DNA of 64,000 bases. Origin: JAGVGT01 sp963807225. Lineage in GTDB: Bacteria > Desulfobacterota > Desulfobulbia > Desulfobulbales > JAGXFP01. Both the position numbers and the translations under genes were made by a program. Below are positions 51,727 to 61,043 of this stretch, piece after piece. Location: the NCBI GenBank assembly GCA_963807225.1, contig CAWEAD010000005.1, positions 682,001-746,000 of the forward strand, read 5' to 3'. Numbering within the stretch: the first letter of the stretch is position 1; the number at the start of each line of letters is the position of its first letter. Below the pieces are notes generated by a model. The model saw nothing but the letters and a program-made list of their open reading frames with translations, was not told the origin of the DNA and did no database searches.

Positions 51727-53394
51727 TTAGTCCTGGGCCCGGTTGATGAAGTATTGCTGGGCCATCTGCAGCAGATTGTTGACAAAGAAATACAGCACCA
51801 ATCCGGAGGCGAAGTTGATGAACAGGAAAGTAAAGATCACCGGCATGAACATCATCATCTTGGCCATCTCGGGATTGGCTGCCGTCGTAGGGGTCATCTT
51901 TTGCTGCAGAAACATGGTACCGCCCATCAGAATGGTCAGCAGCGGCAGGCCGCCCAAGTAAGGGATCTGAAATCCTACGTTCAGCCGCTCCGGGGCCGAG
52001 AGGTCGGTGATCCAGAGCATAAAGGGGGCGTGGCGCAGCTCGATGGCCTGCATCAGGACCCGATAGAGGGCAAAGAAGACCGGAATCTGCAGGACCATCG
52101 GCAGACAACCGCCCAACGGATTGATTTTATAGGTCTGGTAGAGCCGCATCTGCTCCTGGGCCAGACGTTCCTTGTCGTCCTTATACTTTTCGCGGATCAG
52201 GGCCAGCTTGGGTTGGATCTTCTGCATGCCCTTCATGGACTTCATGCCCTTGTGGGAAATAGGCCAGAAGAACAACTTGATCAGGAACGTGACCAGGATG
52301 ATCGCCACCCCGTAATTGCCGACCAGTCCATAGAGCAGGTTGAGCAACATCAGGACCGGCTTGGCGACGAAACCGAACCAGCCGAAATTGATGGCCCGGT
52401 TGAATTCGTGGTCGGCGGCGTTGAGCTCGGCCATTTTCTTGGGCCCGAAATATACCGTGTAGTTATAATGCCGGGTGGAGCCGGGGGCGATGATCTCGGC
52501 CGGGCCGGTGAGCACGTTGCTGATCCCACCATCCTCTTCTGAGGCGAGCCGAACCGAGACCGGGCTTCCGGATTCATTGGCGGTCGGAGCGACCGCCATC
52601 ATGAAATAGGTATCTTCAACGGCGGTCCAGGTGATGTTGCCCTTAAAAGTTTTCGGGCCCTCTTTCTCAAGATCCTTGACCTTGACCTCGTTCAGTTTAT
52701 CGTCCTGCAAAATGGCTGGGCCATTGAAGAGGAAACGGGTGTTCTTGGTTGCGGGCGAGAAGGGGCGGTTGACCAGGCTCAGATATGGCGAGCCCTGCAG
52801 GGAGGAGTCCGAAGTATTGGCCACCTCGATGGAGAGATCCAGCAGATAATGCTCGGCGTTGAAAGTCAGCTTTCTGGTCACCACCAGACCGGCCGGCAAC
52901 TGCCCGGTCATCTTCAGGGTCACGGAGCCGGAGCTGTCGCGACTCGGCTCCCCGGCCTCATACAAAGGCAAGACCCCGACCCGAGCCGGATCGGTACCCC
53001 AGGAGAAAAAGAGCGGCAGGTCGCGACCGGGACCAGCCTGGACCAGCTCTTTGTCGGCGGAACCAGCCTCATGACTCTCCCGATAATCCTTCAGACGAAA
53101 ACTGGTAATCAAGCCGCCAGCTTCTGAAACCTCGGCCACGTAATGCTTGGTATCAACTTTAATTTCCCGGGCTGGGCGACTGGGTGGAGGCACCGGCTGG
53201 TTGTTGGCCGCAGCCAATTTTACCGGCGTGGCCGGGGGGGGCGGGCTGGACGTCTCGACCGCTGTCCCGCCGGTCGGAACTACGGCTGTGGTCGCTACCG
53301 GAGTCTGGGACGGGGGTGAGACAAAAAGGTACTGATAGCCGAAAAGGATGATCATCGACAGGACGATGGCCACAAAAACGTTTCTAGTATCCAT
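51727..53394 (-). CDS. yidC: Membrane protein insertase YidC
   Basis: A 555-residue insertase of the Gram-negative type: first helix VFVAIVLSMIILFGYQYLFV, a large periplasmic domain (about 60-340) and the conserved five-helix core with GVAIILVTFLIKLFFWPISH and GCLPMVLQIPVFFALYRVL. It inserts and folds inner-membrane proteins such as the F0 c subunit. The periplasmic domain marks the host as Gram-negative. Confidence 0.97.
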   Translation of the reverse strand: MDTRNVFVAIVLSMIILFGYQYLFVSPPSQTPVATTAVVPTGGTAVETSSPPPPATPVKLAAANNQPVPPPSRPAREIKVDTKHYVAEVSEAGGLITSFRLKDYRESHEAGSADKELVQAGPGRDLPLFFSWGTDPARVGVLPLYEAGEPSRDSSGSVTLKMTGQLPAGLVVTRKLTFNAEHYLLDLSIEVANTSDSSLQGSPYLSLVNRPFSPATKNTRFLFNGPAILQDDKLNEVKVKDLEKEGPKTFKGNITWTAVEDTYFMMAVAPTANESGSPVSVRLASEEDGGISNVLTGPAEIIAPGSTRHYNYTVYFGPKKMAELNAADHEFNRAINFGWFGFVAKPVLMLLNLLYGLVGNYGVAIILVTFLIKLFFWPISHKGMKSMKGMQKIQPKLALIREKYKDDKERLAQEQMRLYQTYKINPLGGCLPMVLQIPVFFALYRVLMQAIELRHAPFMLWITDLSAPERLNVGFQIPYLGGLPLLTILMGGTMFLQQKMTPTTAANPEMAKMMMFMPVIFTFLFINFASGLVLYFFVNNLLQMAQQYFINRAQD

Positions 53395-53486
53395 GGGAAC
53401 TGCTCCCTTCCGGTGTCGGCCGGCGATTTATACTTGAATGAGGGTGATGGGCCGGGGTGCGGGGCATTTGCAAGGTGGCTCGGCGA

Positions 53487-53705
53487 TCAGTTTTTTACCG
53501 GATCATAACCACCCCGATTAAACGGGTGACAGCGCAAAAGCCGTCGGGTGGCCAGATAGACGCCGCGCAACGGGCCATGCAACTCGATGGCATCGATGGC
53601 GTACTGAGAACAGGTGGGAGTAAACCGGCAGCTGGGAGGAATCAGCGGCGAGATTAACATCTGATAAATACGGATCAGCCCGATCAATGGTCTTCTAAAG
53701 ATCAT
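53487..53705 (-). CDS. yidD: Membrane protein insertion efficiency factor YidD
   Basis: A 72-residue protein with the full family signature: QMLISPLIPPSCRFTPTCSQ, then YAIDAIELHGPLRGVYLATR and LRCHPFNRGGYDPV. The ATG at 53703-53705 is preferred over an in-frame GTG directly before it. It lies between rnpA and yidC, as is usual. Confidence 0.95.
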   Translation of the reverse strand: MIFRRPLIGLIRIYQMLISPLIPPSCRFTPTCSQYAIDAIELHGPLRGVYLATRRLLRCHPFNRGGYDPVKN

Positions 53706-53861
53706 CACCGGACCTCGAACGCTAGCGGGTATTGAACAATATTCATAACTTTTAACGCCGGTTCGAACCGGCGCGGATCTCCATTCTGAGTGTCTGGCGG
53801 AAAAACGGGAAACAGGGGAAAGAAGGCGGCCTGGGGTCGAGGCCGTTGTCGCGGCTCAATC

Positions 53862-54221
53862 TCACCCTGCTACCGTCGTCTTACCGGACGCCCGGCGCAA
53901 CATCAGGGCGACGAGTTCTTGCACTGCCGCTGGACTGTCCGGAGTAAATCCGCTCCTGACGGCAAAAACGATATCCGCCGCAGGGGAGAGAAAATGGCGA
54001 TTGAGACGAAAAAACTCCCGGATAATCCGTTTGATTCTGTTTCTGCGTACCGCCGATTTAACCCCGTGGATACTGATTCCCAACCTGTTGTCCGCACCGC
54101 CGTTGGGGAGATGAATGATGGTCAGCTGCGGACCCCTGATTCTTTTACCCTTCTCGTAGACCTTCCGGTATTCCCATGGAGCTCTGAGCAAGCCGGCTTT
54201 GGGGAAGGACAGTGGTTTCAT
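53862..54221 (-). CDS. rnpA: Ribonuclease P protein component
   Basis: A 119-residue basic protein with the RnpA signature RRNRIKRIIREFFR and an N-terminus SFPKAGLLRAPWEYRKVYEK. It binds the RNase P RNA and helps tRNA 5' maturation. It lies 67 bases downstream of rpmH on the same strand. Confidence 0.95.
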   Translation of the reverse strand: MKPLSFPKAGLLRAPWEYRKVYEKGKRIRGPQLTIIHLPNGGADNRLGISIHGVKSAVRRNRIKRIIREFFRLNRHFLSPAADIVFAVRSGFTPDSPAAVQELVALMLRRASGKTTVAG

Positions 54222-54288
54222 GCGGTGGGCGCAAGGCAGACAGGCGAACCATCGGCCTGGCCCCCCCGGCGGCAGATTATTTCCTGCC

Positions 54289-54426
54289 TCAGACGGACAG
54301 ACGTTGACGGCCCCGGGCTCGGCGCCGATTGATTATGGCCCGCCCGGCCTTGGTTTTCATTCTGGCCCTGAAGCCATGGGTCCGGTGACGCTTGATATTG
54401 CTGGGCTGAAAAGTTCTCTTGCTCAT
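54289..54426 (-). CDS. rpmH: 50S ribosomal protein L34
   Basis: A 45-residue, highly basic protein starting MSKRTFQPSNIKRHRTHGF and ending ARGRQRLSV, which is a textbook L34. AAGGGA lies 5 nt upstream of the ATG. It is the first gene of the conserved rpmH-rnpA-yidD-yidC run. Confidence 0.97.
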   Translation of the reverse strand: MSKRTFQPSNIKRHRTHGFRARMKTKAGRAIINRRRARGRQRLSV

Positions 54427-54601
54427 TTTGTTCCCTTTAATGTTGATGAACTTGCTAAAAGTTCCGGGATGGCCTCGCCATCAATCTTGCTACTGCCTGG
54501 TGAACCGCAGTCCCACGACTGGTTGGCTCAATACGTCCGGATCACCGGCAGCCTTGGCTGGGGGATGAAATAACAGACAATCCCAGCCACCAAAACTCGC
54601 T

Positions 54602-54630
54602 AACATAACGGGTTGGCCTGTCGATGTCAA
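54602..54630 (-). promoter_or_regulatory. Sigma-70 promoter of the rpmH operon
   Basis: On the minus strand TTGACA (54625-54630) and TATGTT (54602-54607) are separated by exactly 17 bases. The start point would give a leader of about 170 bases before rpmH. The -10 box is one or two bases off consensus. Confidence 0.75.
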
Positions 54631-54668
54631 ACAAAAACCAGGGTTGGCGAACAAGCTGGAGATGAGGG

Positions 54669-55976
54669 TCAGTCGTCCCGGGAAGGATCTTCCCCCCGGT
54701 CGCGATCAAGGCCGAAGATCTGTCTGACCATGGCCAGCTTCTGGCTGCGGTCGATGTTGTGCCGGTCTTCGTTCTTCAGATAGATAATGGGGTCATGGAG
54801 CAACTTGCCGACAATGGCGCCGGCCATCTTTTCGATGGAGACCCTAGCCTTATCGGGCAAATCGCTTTTGAGATTATTCAAGGTTCGGGTGATCTCAGCC
54901 TGGCAGATCTGCTCGGCTTTGCGACGCAGTTCGACAATGGTCGGGCTGACTTCCATGCCTTCCAGCCACTGGGAAAACTTTATGGTTTCCTCGGCGACAA
55001 TGTTTTCGCCCCGGGCCGCCTCCTTGTCACGCTCAGCCTTGTTGACATCGACCACCTGCTGCAGGTCGTCGATGTCATAGAGGTAGACGTTGTCCACGTT
55101 GTTCAATTCCGCGTCCAGGTCGCGCGGTACGGCGATGTCGATCAGGAACAGGGGCCGGTTATGGCGCTGTTTCATCACCGGTTTAACGTCATCCTTACGC
55201 AGTACCAGTCCCGGCGCACCGGTGGAACTGATCAGGATATCGATATGCTCCAGCTGGGGGATAAGATCGTCCAGACCGGCGGCTTTGCCGTTGAATTGCC
55301 GGGCCAACTTGACCGCCCGCTCAAAGGTCCGATTGACCACCACCACCTGGCTTACCCCCTGATTGATCAGATGCTCGGCTGCCAGTTCGGCCATCTCCCC
55401 GGCCCCGACCAGCATCACCGCCTTGCCCTGCAGGTCGCCGAAAATCTTCTTGGCCATCTCCACGGCAGCATAGCTGATGGAAACGGCACTGCTGCCGATG
55501 CTGGTCTCGGTACGAATCCGTTTGGCCACCGAAAAAGACTTGTGCATGAAACGATTGAGAATCGCCCCGGTGGTGTTGGCTTCGGAAGCGATCTTATAGG
55601 CCTGCTTAAGCTGGCCCAAGATCTGGGGCTCGCCGACGATCATCGAGTCGAGACTGGCCCCAACCCGGAACAGGTGGGTAATGGCCTCATCACCCTGGTG
55701 CAGGTAGCTGTATTTTTTGACCTCTTCTTCACTCAAGGCGCTTTTCCCGAACAGAAAGCGGCGCAGAGCCTCGGCGGACTCCACCGGCCGGGAAGAGACC
55801 GTAATGATCTCCACCCGGTTGCAGGTGGAAAGGATACAACACTCGCTGCAGCCGGCCTGTTCCAGGAGTTCCTGGAGCGGCAACCGGTCGTTGCCGGAGA
55901 AGGCCAGCTGCTCGCGGACCTCCACCGGTGCGGTCTTATGGTTGACCCCAAGTATGAGAATGTTGTTAGCCTGCAT
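54669..55976 (-). CDS. hemA: Glutamyl-tRNA reductase
   Basis: A 435-residue HemA. The catalytic cysteine lies in CILSTCNRVEI, the NADPH-binding domain shows MLVGAGEMAELAAEHL, and GVNHKTAPVEVREQLAF is the N-terminal signature. It reduces glutamyl-tRNA to glutamate-1-semialdehyde, the first committed step of tetrapyrrole synthesis, needed for haem, sirohaem and B12. Its start overlaps the ccsA-like gene by 11 bases. Confidence 0.96.
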   Translation of the reverse strand: MQANNILILGVNHKTAPVEVREQLAFSGNDRLPLQELLEQAGCSECCILSTCNRVEIITVSSRPVESAEALRRFLFGKSALSEEEVKKYSYLHQGDEAITHLFRVGASLDSMIVGEPQILGQLKQAYKIASEANTTGAILNRFMHKSFSVAKRIRTETSIGSSAVSISYAAVEMAKKIFGDLQGKAVMLVGAGEMAELAAEHLINQGVSQVVVVNRTFERAVKLARQFNGKAAGLDDLIPQLEHIDILISSTGAPGLVLRKDDVKPVMKQRHNRPLFLIDIAVPRDLDAELNNVDNVYLYDIDDLQQVVDVNKAERDKEAARGENIVAEETIKFSQWLEGMEVSPTIVELRRKAEQICQAEITRTLNNLKSDLPDKARVSIEKMAGAIVGKLLHDPIIYLKNEDRHNIDRSQKLAMVRQIFGLDRDRGEDPSRDD

Positions 55977-56781
55977 ATGAATGAATCCCGCCCAGCATGA
56001 AATTGACGCCCCAGAAGGTGAAGAGCACCACCAGGAAACCCACTACCGCCATAATTGCCGCCTTACGCCGGCGCCAGCCGGCGGTAAAGCGCTGATGCAG
56101 AATGGCGGCATAGAGGAACCAGGTGATCAACGACCAGGTCTCCTTGGGGTCCCATTGCCAATATGCCCCAAAGGCCTGCTTGGCCCAGAGCGAACCGGTG
56201 ATGATGCCCAGGGTCAACAGGGAAAACCCGATGGTCAGGCAATGGTTGTTTAAATTGTCCAAGGCCTCCAGAGAGGGTAGCCTGGAATAAAAAAGCCCGA
56301 ACCTCTTGCCCTTGATCTCCCTTTCCTGCAGCAGGTACATGATCCCGCCGCAGAAAGCCAAGGCCAGGAAGCTATTGGCCAACACGGCGATACTTGCATG
56401 TACCGGCAGCCACAGGCTCCGCATGACCGGCGAGATGCGGGTGGCCTGCTGGGAGGAAAAGGAGGCCACAACCATTAAGGCCAAGATGATGGGACTGACG
56501 AAAACCCCGAAATTTTTCACTTGGTAGCGCCAGCGAAAGGAGAGATAACTCCAGCAGATCGACAGCGCGAAAAAGGAAACCGCCTCATGGTTGCTGGTGA
56601 TCGGCGTATAGCCGACGACCAGGAAGCGAACCACAGTGTAGGCCAGATGGCTGATTGCGGCCAGCACCATGCCGTAACGGGCCAGAGTCCTGATTCGTTT
56701 GTTCTGGTTACCGAAGAAGACCAGATAGGAGACGGTAGAGAACAGGTAGAGATAAAAAGTCAGCTGAAAGAGTAAGGTCAT
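55966..56781 (-). CDS. Cytochrome c assembly protein, CcsA/HemX-like
   Basis: A 271-residue membrane protein with eight or so helices and the tryptophan-rich haem-handling motif WAKQAFGAYWQWDPKETWSL. It belongs to the CcmC/CcsA haem-handling family. Many anaerobes have it directly before hemA, where it is called HemX or CcsA. It probably brings haem to the periplasmic side for c-type cytochrome maturation, or modulates HemA. A CcsB/ResB partner is not nearby. Confidence 0.9.
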   Translation of the reverse strand: MTLLFQLTFYLYLFSTVSYLVFFGNQNKRIRTLARYGMVLAAISHLAYTVVRFLVVGYTPITSNHEAVSFFALSICWSYLSFRWRYQVKNFGVFVSPIILALMVVASFSSQQATRISPVMRSLWLPVHASIAVLANSFLALAFCGGIMYLLQEREIKGKRFGLFYSRLPSLEALDNLNNHCLTIGFSLLTLGIITGSLWAKQAFGAYWQWDPKETWSLITWFLYAAILHQRFTAGWRRRKAAIMAVVGFLVVLFTFWGVNFMLGGIHSYAG

Positions 56782-56850
56782 GTTCCGGGTTCCCGCCTGG
56801 GTTTAAGGATTGGCTCAGGAAATTTTCTACGTCAGGGTCGAACTGGCGAT

Positions 56851-57528
56851 CTAGCAATTTAGCATTTTTTCTATCTTCTTCAAGCATTCCGGTTCCAGGT
56901 CATCTCCAAGCACCTTGGAGAAATGCTTCCGCAGCCTTGCCCAATCGCCTTTTTTCACCCAAATCGGCAACTCGGGGTGGAGCAGGGCGGAGAACATCTC
57001 CCGGTTCCGGCGGTGATCCAGGCCGCGGGCCAGGATCAGGGGGCGCACGAGCCCCATGATTTCTACCACAGTCGCGTATTCGTCGCCATAGGCTTCTGCC
57101 AATTCACGGCTGATCATCCGGGCGAGGGCAGGGCTCTTGCCGGCAGTCGAGACGGCCAGGACCAGGTCGCCCCGGCTGATCAGGGCCGGCAGAATGAAGT
57201 TGCAGCGATGTGGGACATCGGCCACGTTGACCAGTTGGTTGGCCGCCGAAGCCTCGGCAAAAACCTCGCTCTGGACCTCTTCATTGTCGGTGGCGGCAAT
57301 GACCAGGAAGGCCCCGGCCAGATCGCCGGGGCAATAAGACCGCGCCTGCCAGAACAGCCGGCCCTCATCATGCAATTCCCGCAACCCGGGGGTCAAATCC
57401 GGACTGATTACCTCGACAGAACCGCCGCAATCCAGCAGAGTGGCGATCTTCCTGGCCGCCACCTCCCCGCCGCCGATCACCACGCACTTGCGGCCGGCGA
57501 TCGCCAGATTGACGGGATAATATTTCAT
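56851..57528 (-). CDS. Precorrin-2 dehydrogenase / sirohydrochlorin ferrochelatase domain
   Basis: A 225-residue protein corresponding to the N-terminal half of CysG (Met8p-like). MKYYPVNLAIAGRKCVVIGG gives the NAD-binding fold, and NVADVPHRCNFILPALISRG the family motif. It oxidises precorrin-2 and may insert iron to give sirohaem; the methyltransferase half is absent. The ATG at 57526-57528 was chosen; a longer frame exists upstream without similarity. It forms a tetrapyrrole cluster with hemA and the ccsA-like gene. Confidence 0.92.
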   Translation of the reverse strand: MKYYPVNLAIAGRKCVVIGGGEVAARKIATLLDCGGSVEVISPDLTPGLRELHDEGRLFWQARSYCPGDLAGAFLVIAATDNEEVQSEVFAEASAANQLVNVADVPHRCNFILPALISRGDLVLAVSTAGKSPALARMISRELAEAYGDEYATVVEIMGLVRPLILARGLDHRRNREMFSALLHPELPIWVKKGDWARLRKHFSKVLGDDLEPECLKKIEKMLNC

Positions 57529-57718
57529 GATCATGGGCTCCAGGTTTGCGGTTCCACTTGCTTGGCCGGGCGGCAGCCTCTTATTATCATATTCACCTGC
57601 CCCAGACAAGATATAGACCGCCGCCATTTGGTTTGACACCGACCCGGTTCCGGCTATATTGCAGGCAGATTAAGAATTCCCTTGTCCATGCGCCGATAGA
57701 TTTTGCCAGGAGAGAACC

Positions 57719-58114
57719 ATGCACAGTGGAAAATTTTCAGTCGTCACCAATCGTCAAATGGAATTTGTCGACATCACCGAGCGCTTGGCCGACGCGGTGC
57801 GCGAGTCCGGCCGGCAAGAAGGGTTGTGCTTCGTATACAACCCCCACACCACCGCCGGCCTCACCATCAACGAGGGAGCCGATCCGGCGGTTCAGGCCGA
57901 CATCATCGGCGTGCTCAAGCGCGTGATCCCGCTGGATTACCCATACAAACACCTGGAAGGTAATTCGCCGTCCCATATCATGGCCGCGCTGATGGGCAGC
58001 TCGGTGTCGGTTCCGGTTGAAGTCGGCAGATTGCAGCTTGGTACCTGGCAAAAGATTTTTTTCTGCGAATTCGACGGACCCCGTTCGCGCCAGGTGTTCT
58101 GGCGAATGGTTTGA
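57719..58114 (+). CDS. yjbQ: YjbQ family protein (UPF0047)
   Basis: A 131-residue protein with the family motif NPHTTAGLTINEGADP and the closing block RLQLGTWQKIFFCEFDGPRS. YjbQ proteins have weak thiamine phosphate synthase activity, but the main role is unsettled. CAGGAGAGA lies directly before the ATG. It heads a plus-strand run with a small hypothetical gene and ubiD. Confidence 0.92.
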   Translation: MHSGKFSVVTNRQMEFVDITERLADAVRESGRQEGLCFVYNPHTTAGLTINEGADPAVQADIIGVLKRVIPLDYPYKHLEGNSPSHIMAALMGSSVSVPVEVGRLQLGTWQKIFFCEFDGPRSRQVFWRMV

Positions 58115-58141
58115 GCAGCAAACAGGGAGCATAAATATTCC

Positions 58142-58387
58142 ATGATTGACGACCGGAATAACAGCAAGGACCGCGCTTCGGAAATAGCCTTCGGTCTCGA
58201 TCGCGCCACCGACGAACGCTCCCTGGCCTTGTTCCTGACCCGATTCACCCGTCCGGAGTTGCTGGAGGTGCTGCTGCCCCGGTTGAGCGACTCCGAACTC
58301 CTGGGCTTACTCGACCGGTTGAGCGATCTGATGAAAAAACACTTGCAGGAAGGCGAATATCACCGGCTTTTCCTGCGGGACCGCTAA
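58142..58387 (+). CDS. Small acidic/helical protein, unknown function
   Basis: An 81-residue soluble protein (MIDDRNNSKDRASEIAFGLD) that is nearly all helical, with leucine-rich LEVLLPRLSDSELLGLLDRL. I do not recognise a family. It lies between yjbQ and ubiD with short gaps on the same strand, so the three are probably cotranscribed. Confidence 0.65.
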   Translation: MIDDRNNSKDRASEIAFGLDRATDERSLALFLTRFTRPELLEVLLPRLSDSELLGLLDRLSDLMKKHLQEGEYHRLFLRDR

Positions 58388-58418
58388 GACGACCGGGATT
58401 ACTGCGAAGGAGTTTGAC

Positions 58419-60203
58419 GTGGCAGAAAAAATAATCAGGGATTTGCGCGATTTTCTAACCGTTCTACGGCGGGAGTCGGAACTTATCGAGGTACATACCG
58501 AGGTTGATCCCTACCTGGAAATCGCCGAAATCCACCGGCGGGTCATCGGGATGAACGGACCGGCCCTGCTTTTTACCAAAGTCAAGGGAAGCCGCTTCCC
58601 GGTGGTTACCAATCTTTTCGGTTCAAAACACAGGATGGAACTAGCCTTCGGGCGACGGCCCCTGAATTTTGTCGCCGATCTGGTCCGAGCCGCGGAAAAT
58701 CTCACACCCTCGCTCAAATCCCTCTGGCGTTCAAGGGGCCTCATTCGTCAAATGACCAGAGTCGGTACTAAGGTTCATCGTGAAGGTCCGATCCTGGATG
58801 AATATCAGTCGCCGCCCCGACTGTCCGAGCTGCCGCTCCTGACCTCTTGGGAGACCGACGGCGGCCCATTCGTCACCCTGCCCCTGGTCTACACCGAACA
58901 CCCGGACGGTCGCGGCCACAATCTTGGCATGTACCGAATTCAACGCTACGACGACAACACCACCGGCATCCACTGGCAGATCCACAAGGGCGGCGGCTTT
59001 CACTACCACGAGGCGGAAAAACGTCACCAGCCCCTGCCGGTTTCTCTCATCATCGGCGGTCCGCCCGCCCTGATGTTGGCGGCCATCGCCCCTCTGCCCG
59101 AAAACATCCCGGAACTTCTGCTGGCCTCGCTGCTACAGGGGGAAAAGTTTCCCCTGGTCAAGGATCCGCGCGGCGGGCACCTCTTACCGGCCCTGGCCGA
59201 ATTCGTCGCCAAAGGTGTGGTTCCGCCCCATGTCCGCCGGCCTGAAGGTCCTTTCGGCGATCATTACGGTTATAACTCACTGCAACACGACTACCCGGTT
59301 TTCCAGGTCGACCGGCTATACCACCGGCGAGACGCTATCTATCCGGCCACCGTGGTCGGACGGCCTCGCCAGGAGGATTTCTATATCGGCGATTTCCTGC
59401 AGGAACTGCTTTCACCCCTTTTCCCCCTGGTGATGAGTGGGGTACGGCAACTCAAGACCTTCGGCGAAACCGGCTTCCACTGCCTGGCCGCCGCACGGGT
59501 GGCCGACCGTTACCCGCGCGAGGCCTTTGCCACGGGGTTGCGCATCCTGGGCGAAGGACAACTTTCCCTGACCAAGTTTCTGATCCTCACCGACGGCGAT
59601 CTGGACGTTAACGACTTCCCCGGGCTCTGGAAGCACATCCTGGCCCGGGTGAACTGGCAAACCGATCTTTTCGTCTTCGCCAATGTCTCGCAGGATACCC
59701 TGGACTACACCGGACCTTCGGTAAACAAGGGCTCAAAAGCCATGCTCATGGGCCTCGGCCGGGAGCCTGTGCGCACCCTGGCTGAACAATTCACCGGGAC
59801 ACTGCCGTCCGGCTGCAGCCATCCCGAAGCTTATCTGCCCGGTACCTTGGTGATCCAGGGCTCTCCATATCAACAAGACCAGGAACTGCCGCAAAGACTG
59901 GCCAAGGAGAAGGAACTGATCGACTGGCAGGTTATTGTCCTGGTCGATAACACCAGGGCCGCCACTGCCTCTCTGCAGGAATTCCTCTGGACCTTATTCA
60001 CCAGGTTCGAACCGGCCGCCGATATCCACGGCGCCGCCAGTTCGACGATCAGATTTCATGTGGGGCTCACCGCGCCGGTGGTCTTCGACTGCCGGATGAA
60101 GCCCTGGTACACCGAAGTACTGGAAGTGGACGAGGGTACCAGGCTCCGGGTGGATGCTAAGATGTCCGAGATCCTGCCGGCTCATTGGTTTAAAAAGGGT
60201 TAG
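58419..60203 (+). CDS. ubiD: UbiD family prenylated-FMN decarboxylase
   Basis: A 594-residue UbiD-type decarboxylase. Seen: the N-terminal RDFLTVLRRESELIEVHTEV, the prFMN region NLGMYRIQRYDDNTTGIHWQ with HKGGGFHYHEAEKR, and PEGPFGDHYGYN carrying the catalytic-side glutamate. The start codon is GTG with AAGGAG 8 nt upstream. In a quinone pathway it would decarboxylate a prenylated hydroxybenzoate or a futalosine-route naphthoate; no ubiX gene is in the window to supply the cofactor. A nucleoside phosphorylase at 62706 makes a menaquinone (futalosine) context worth testing. Confidence 0.93.
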   Translation: MAEKIIRDLRDFLTVLRRESELIEVHTEVDPYLEIAEIHRRVIGMNGPALLFTKVKGSRFPVVTNLFGSKHRMELAFGRRPLNFVADLVRAAENLTPSLKSLWRSRGLIRQMTRVGTKVHREGPILDEYQSPPRLSELPLLTSWETDGGPFVTLPLVYTEHPDGRGHNLGMYRIQRYDDNTTGIHWQIHKGGGFHYHEAEKRHQPLPVSLIIGGPPALMLAAIAPLPENIPELLLASLLQGEKFPLVKDPRGGHLLPALAEFVAKGVVPPHVRRPEGPFGDHYGYNSLQHDYPVFQVDRLYHRRDAIYPATVVGRPRQEDFYIGDFLQELLSPLFPLVMSGVRQLKTFGETGFHCLAAARVADRYPREAFATGLRILGEGQLSLTKFLILTDGDLDVNDFPGLWKHILARVNWQTDLFVFANVSQDTLDYTGPSVNKGSKAMLMGLGREPVRTLAEQFTGTLPSGCSHPEAYLPGTLVIQGSPYQQDQELPQRLAKEKELIDWQVIVLVDNTRAATASLQEFLWTLFTRFEPAADIHGAASSTIRFHVGLTAPVVFDCRMKPWYTEVLEVDEGTRLRVDAKMSEILPAHWFKKG

Positions 60204-60212
60204 TCGGTCAAG

Positions 60213-60923
60213 ATGGTGGCGGAACGTTTGCAGAAGGTATTGGCAGCTGCTGGGGTCTGTTCTCGGCGCCAGGCAGAAATACTGATCTCCGCCGGCCGGG
60301 TCGCGGTCGACGGGGAGGTGATCACCGCCCTGGGCAGCAAGGTCGATCCCGACCACCAGCGGATTACCGTTGACGGCCGTCCCCTGGCCAACCCGGATCT
60401 GGTCTATTTCCTGCTTAACAAACCCCGGGGTTACGTGACCACCATGAAGGATCCTCAGGGTCGGCCTCTGGTCACCTCTCTGCTCAAGGGGGTCAGGGAA
60501 CGGATTTTTCCCGTCGGCCGCCTTGATATCGATACCGAGGGCGCCCTGCTCCTGACCAACGATGGCGAACTGGCCCAGAAAGTCTTGCATCCCAGTAATG
60601 AAATCGATCGCACTTACGTCGCCCGGGTCAGCGGTTCTCCATCCCCAGAAAATCTGCATAAATTGCGCCGTGGCATTCTCCTGGAGGGACGCAAGACCTG
60701 GCCGGCCCAGCTTAAGGTCTTGGACTCGACTGGTAATTCAACCAGCATCGAGATCACCATCCACGAGGGCCGTAAACGCCAGGTAAGGAAGATGTTTGCC
60801 GCCATCGGCCACCCGGTTTTAGAGTTGACTAGAACCGCTTATGGCAAGCTGGCGCTCGGAAATCTGCCCACCGGCCAATACCGCCGTTTGAACGCCGCCG
60901 ACCTGCGAAAACTCCTTTCCTGA
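60213..60923 (+). CDS. RluB/RsuA-family pseudouridine synthase
   Basis: A 236-residue enzyme with an N-terminal S4 domain (RLQKVLAAAGVCSRRQAEIL) and the catalytic aspartate in GRLDIDTEGALLLTND. HEGRKRQVRKMFAAIGHPV closes the active site. It isomerises a uridine in 16S or 23S rRNA; the RluB type is most likely by the S4 and length. It lies 9 bases after ubiD. Confidence 0.92.
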   Translation: MVAERLQKVLAAAGVCSRRQAEILISAGRVAVDGEVITALGSKVDPDHQRITVDGRPLANPDLVYFLLNKPRGYVTTMKDPQGRPLVTSLLKGVRERIFPVGRLDIDTEGALLLTNDGELAQKVLHPSNEIDRTYVARVSGSPSPENLHKLRRGILLEGRKTWPAQLKVLDSTGNSTSIEITIHEGRKRQVRKMFAAIGHPVLELTRTAYGKLALGNLPTGQYRRLNAADLRKLLS

Positions 60924-61043
60924 AAAAGTCTTTACAATCGATTAGTTACGAGATATGTATATTTGATACTTAAGGAGATATATAATTTTTTCAGACAGTT
61001 AGCGATTGAGCATTCTTTGAGTAAGGCAAACGGGGAAGGAGAA

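Noticed and set aside
54427..54668. Possible replication origin next to rpmH
   Set aside because: The rpmH-rnpA-yidC-mnmE run is often near oriC, but no cluster of TTATCCACA-type DnaA boxes and no dnaA or dnaN gene is present here.
60962..60990. Promoter TTGATA...TATAAT before the HU gene
   Set aside because: The two boxes are only 12 bases apart, and no better -35 lies at 16-18 bases from TATAAT.
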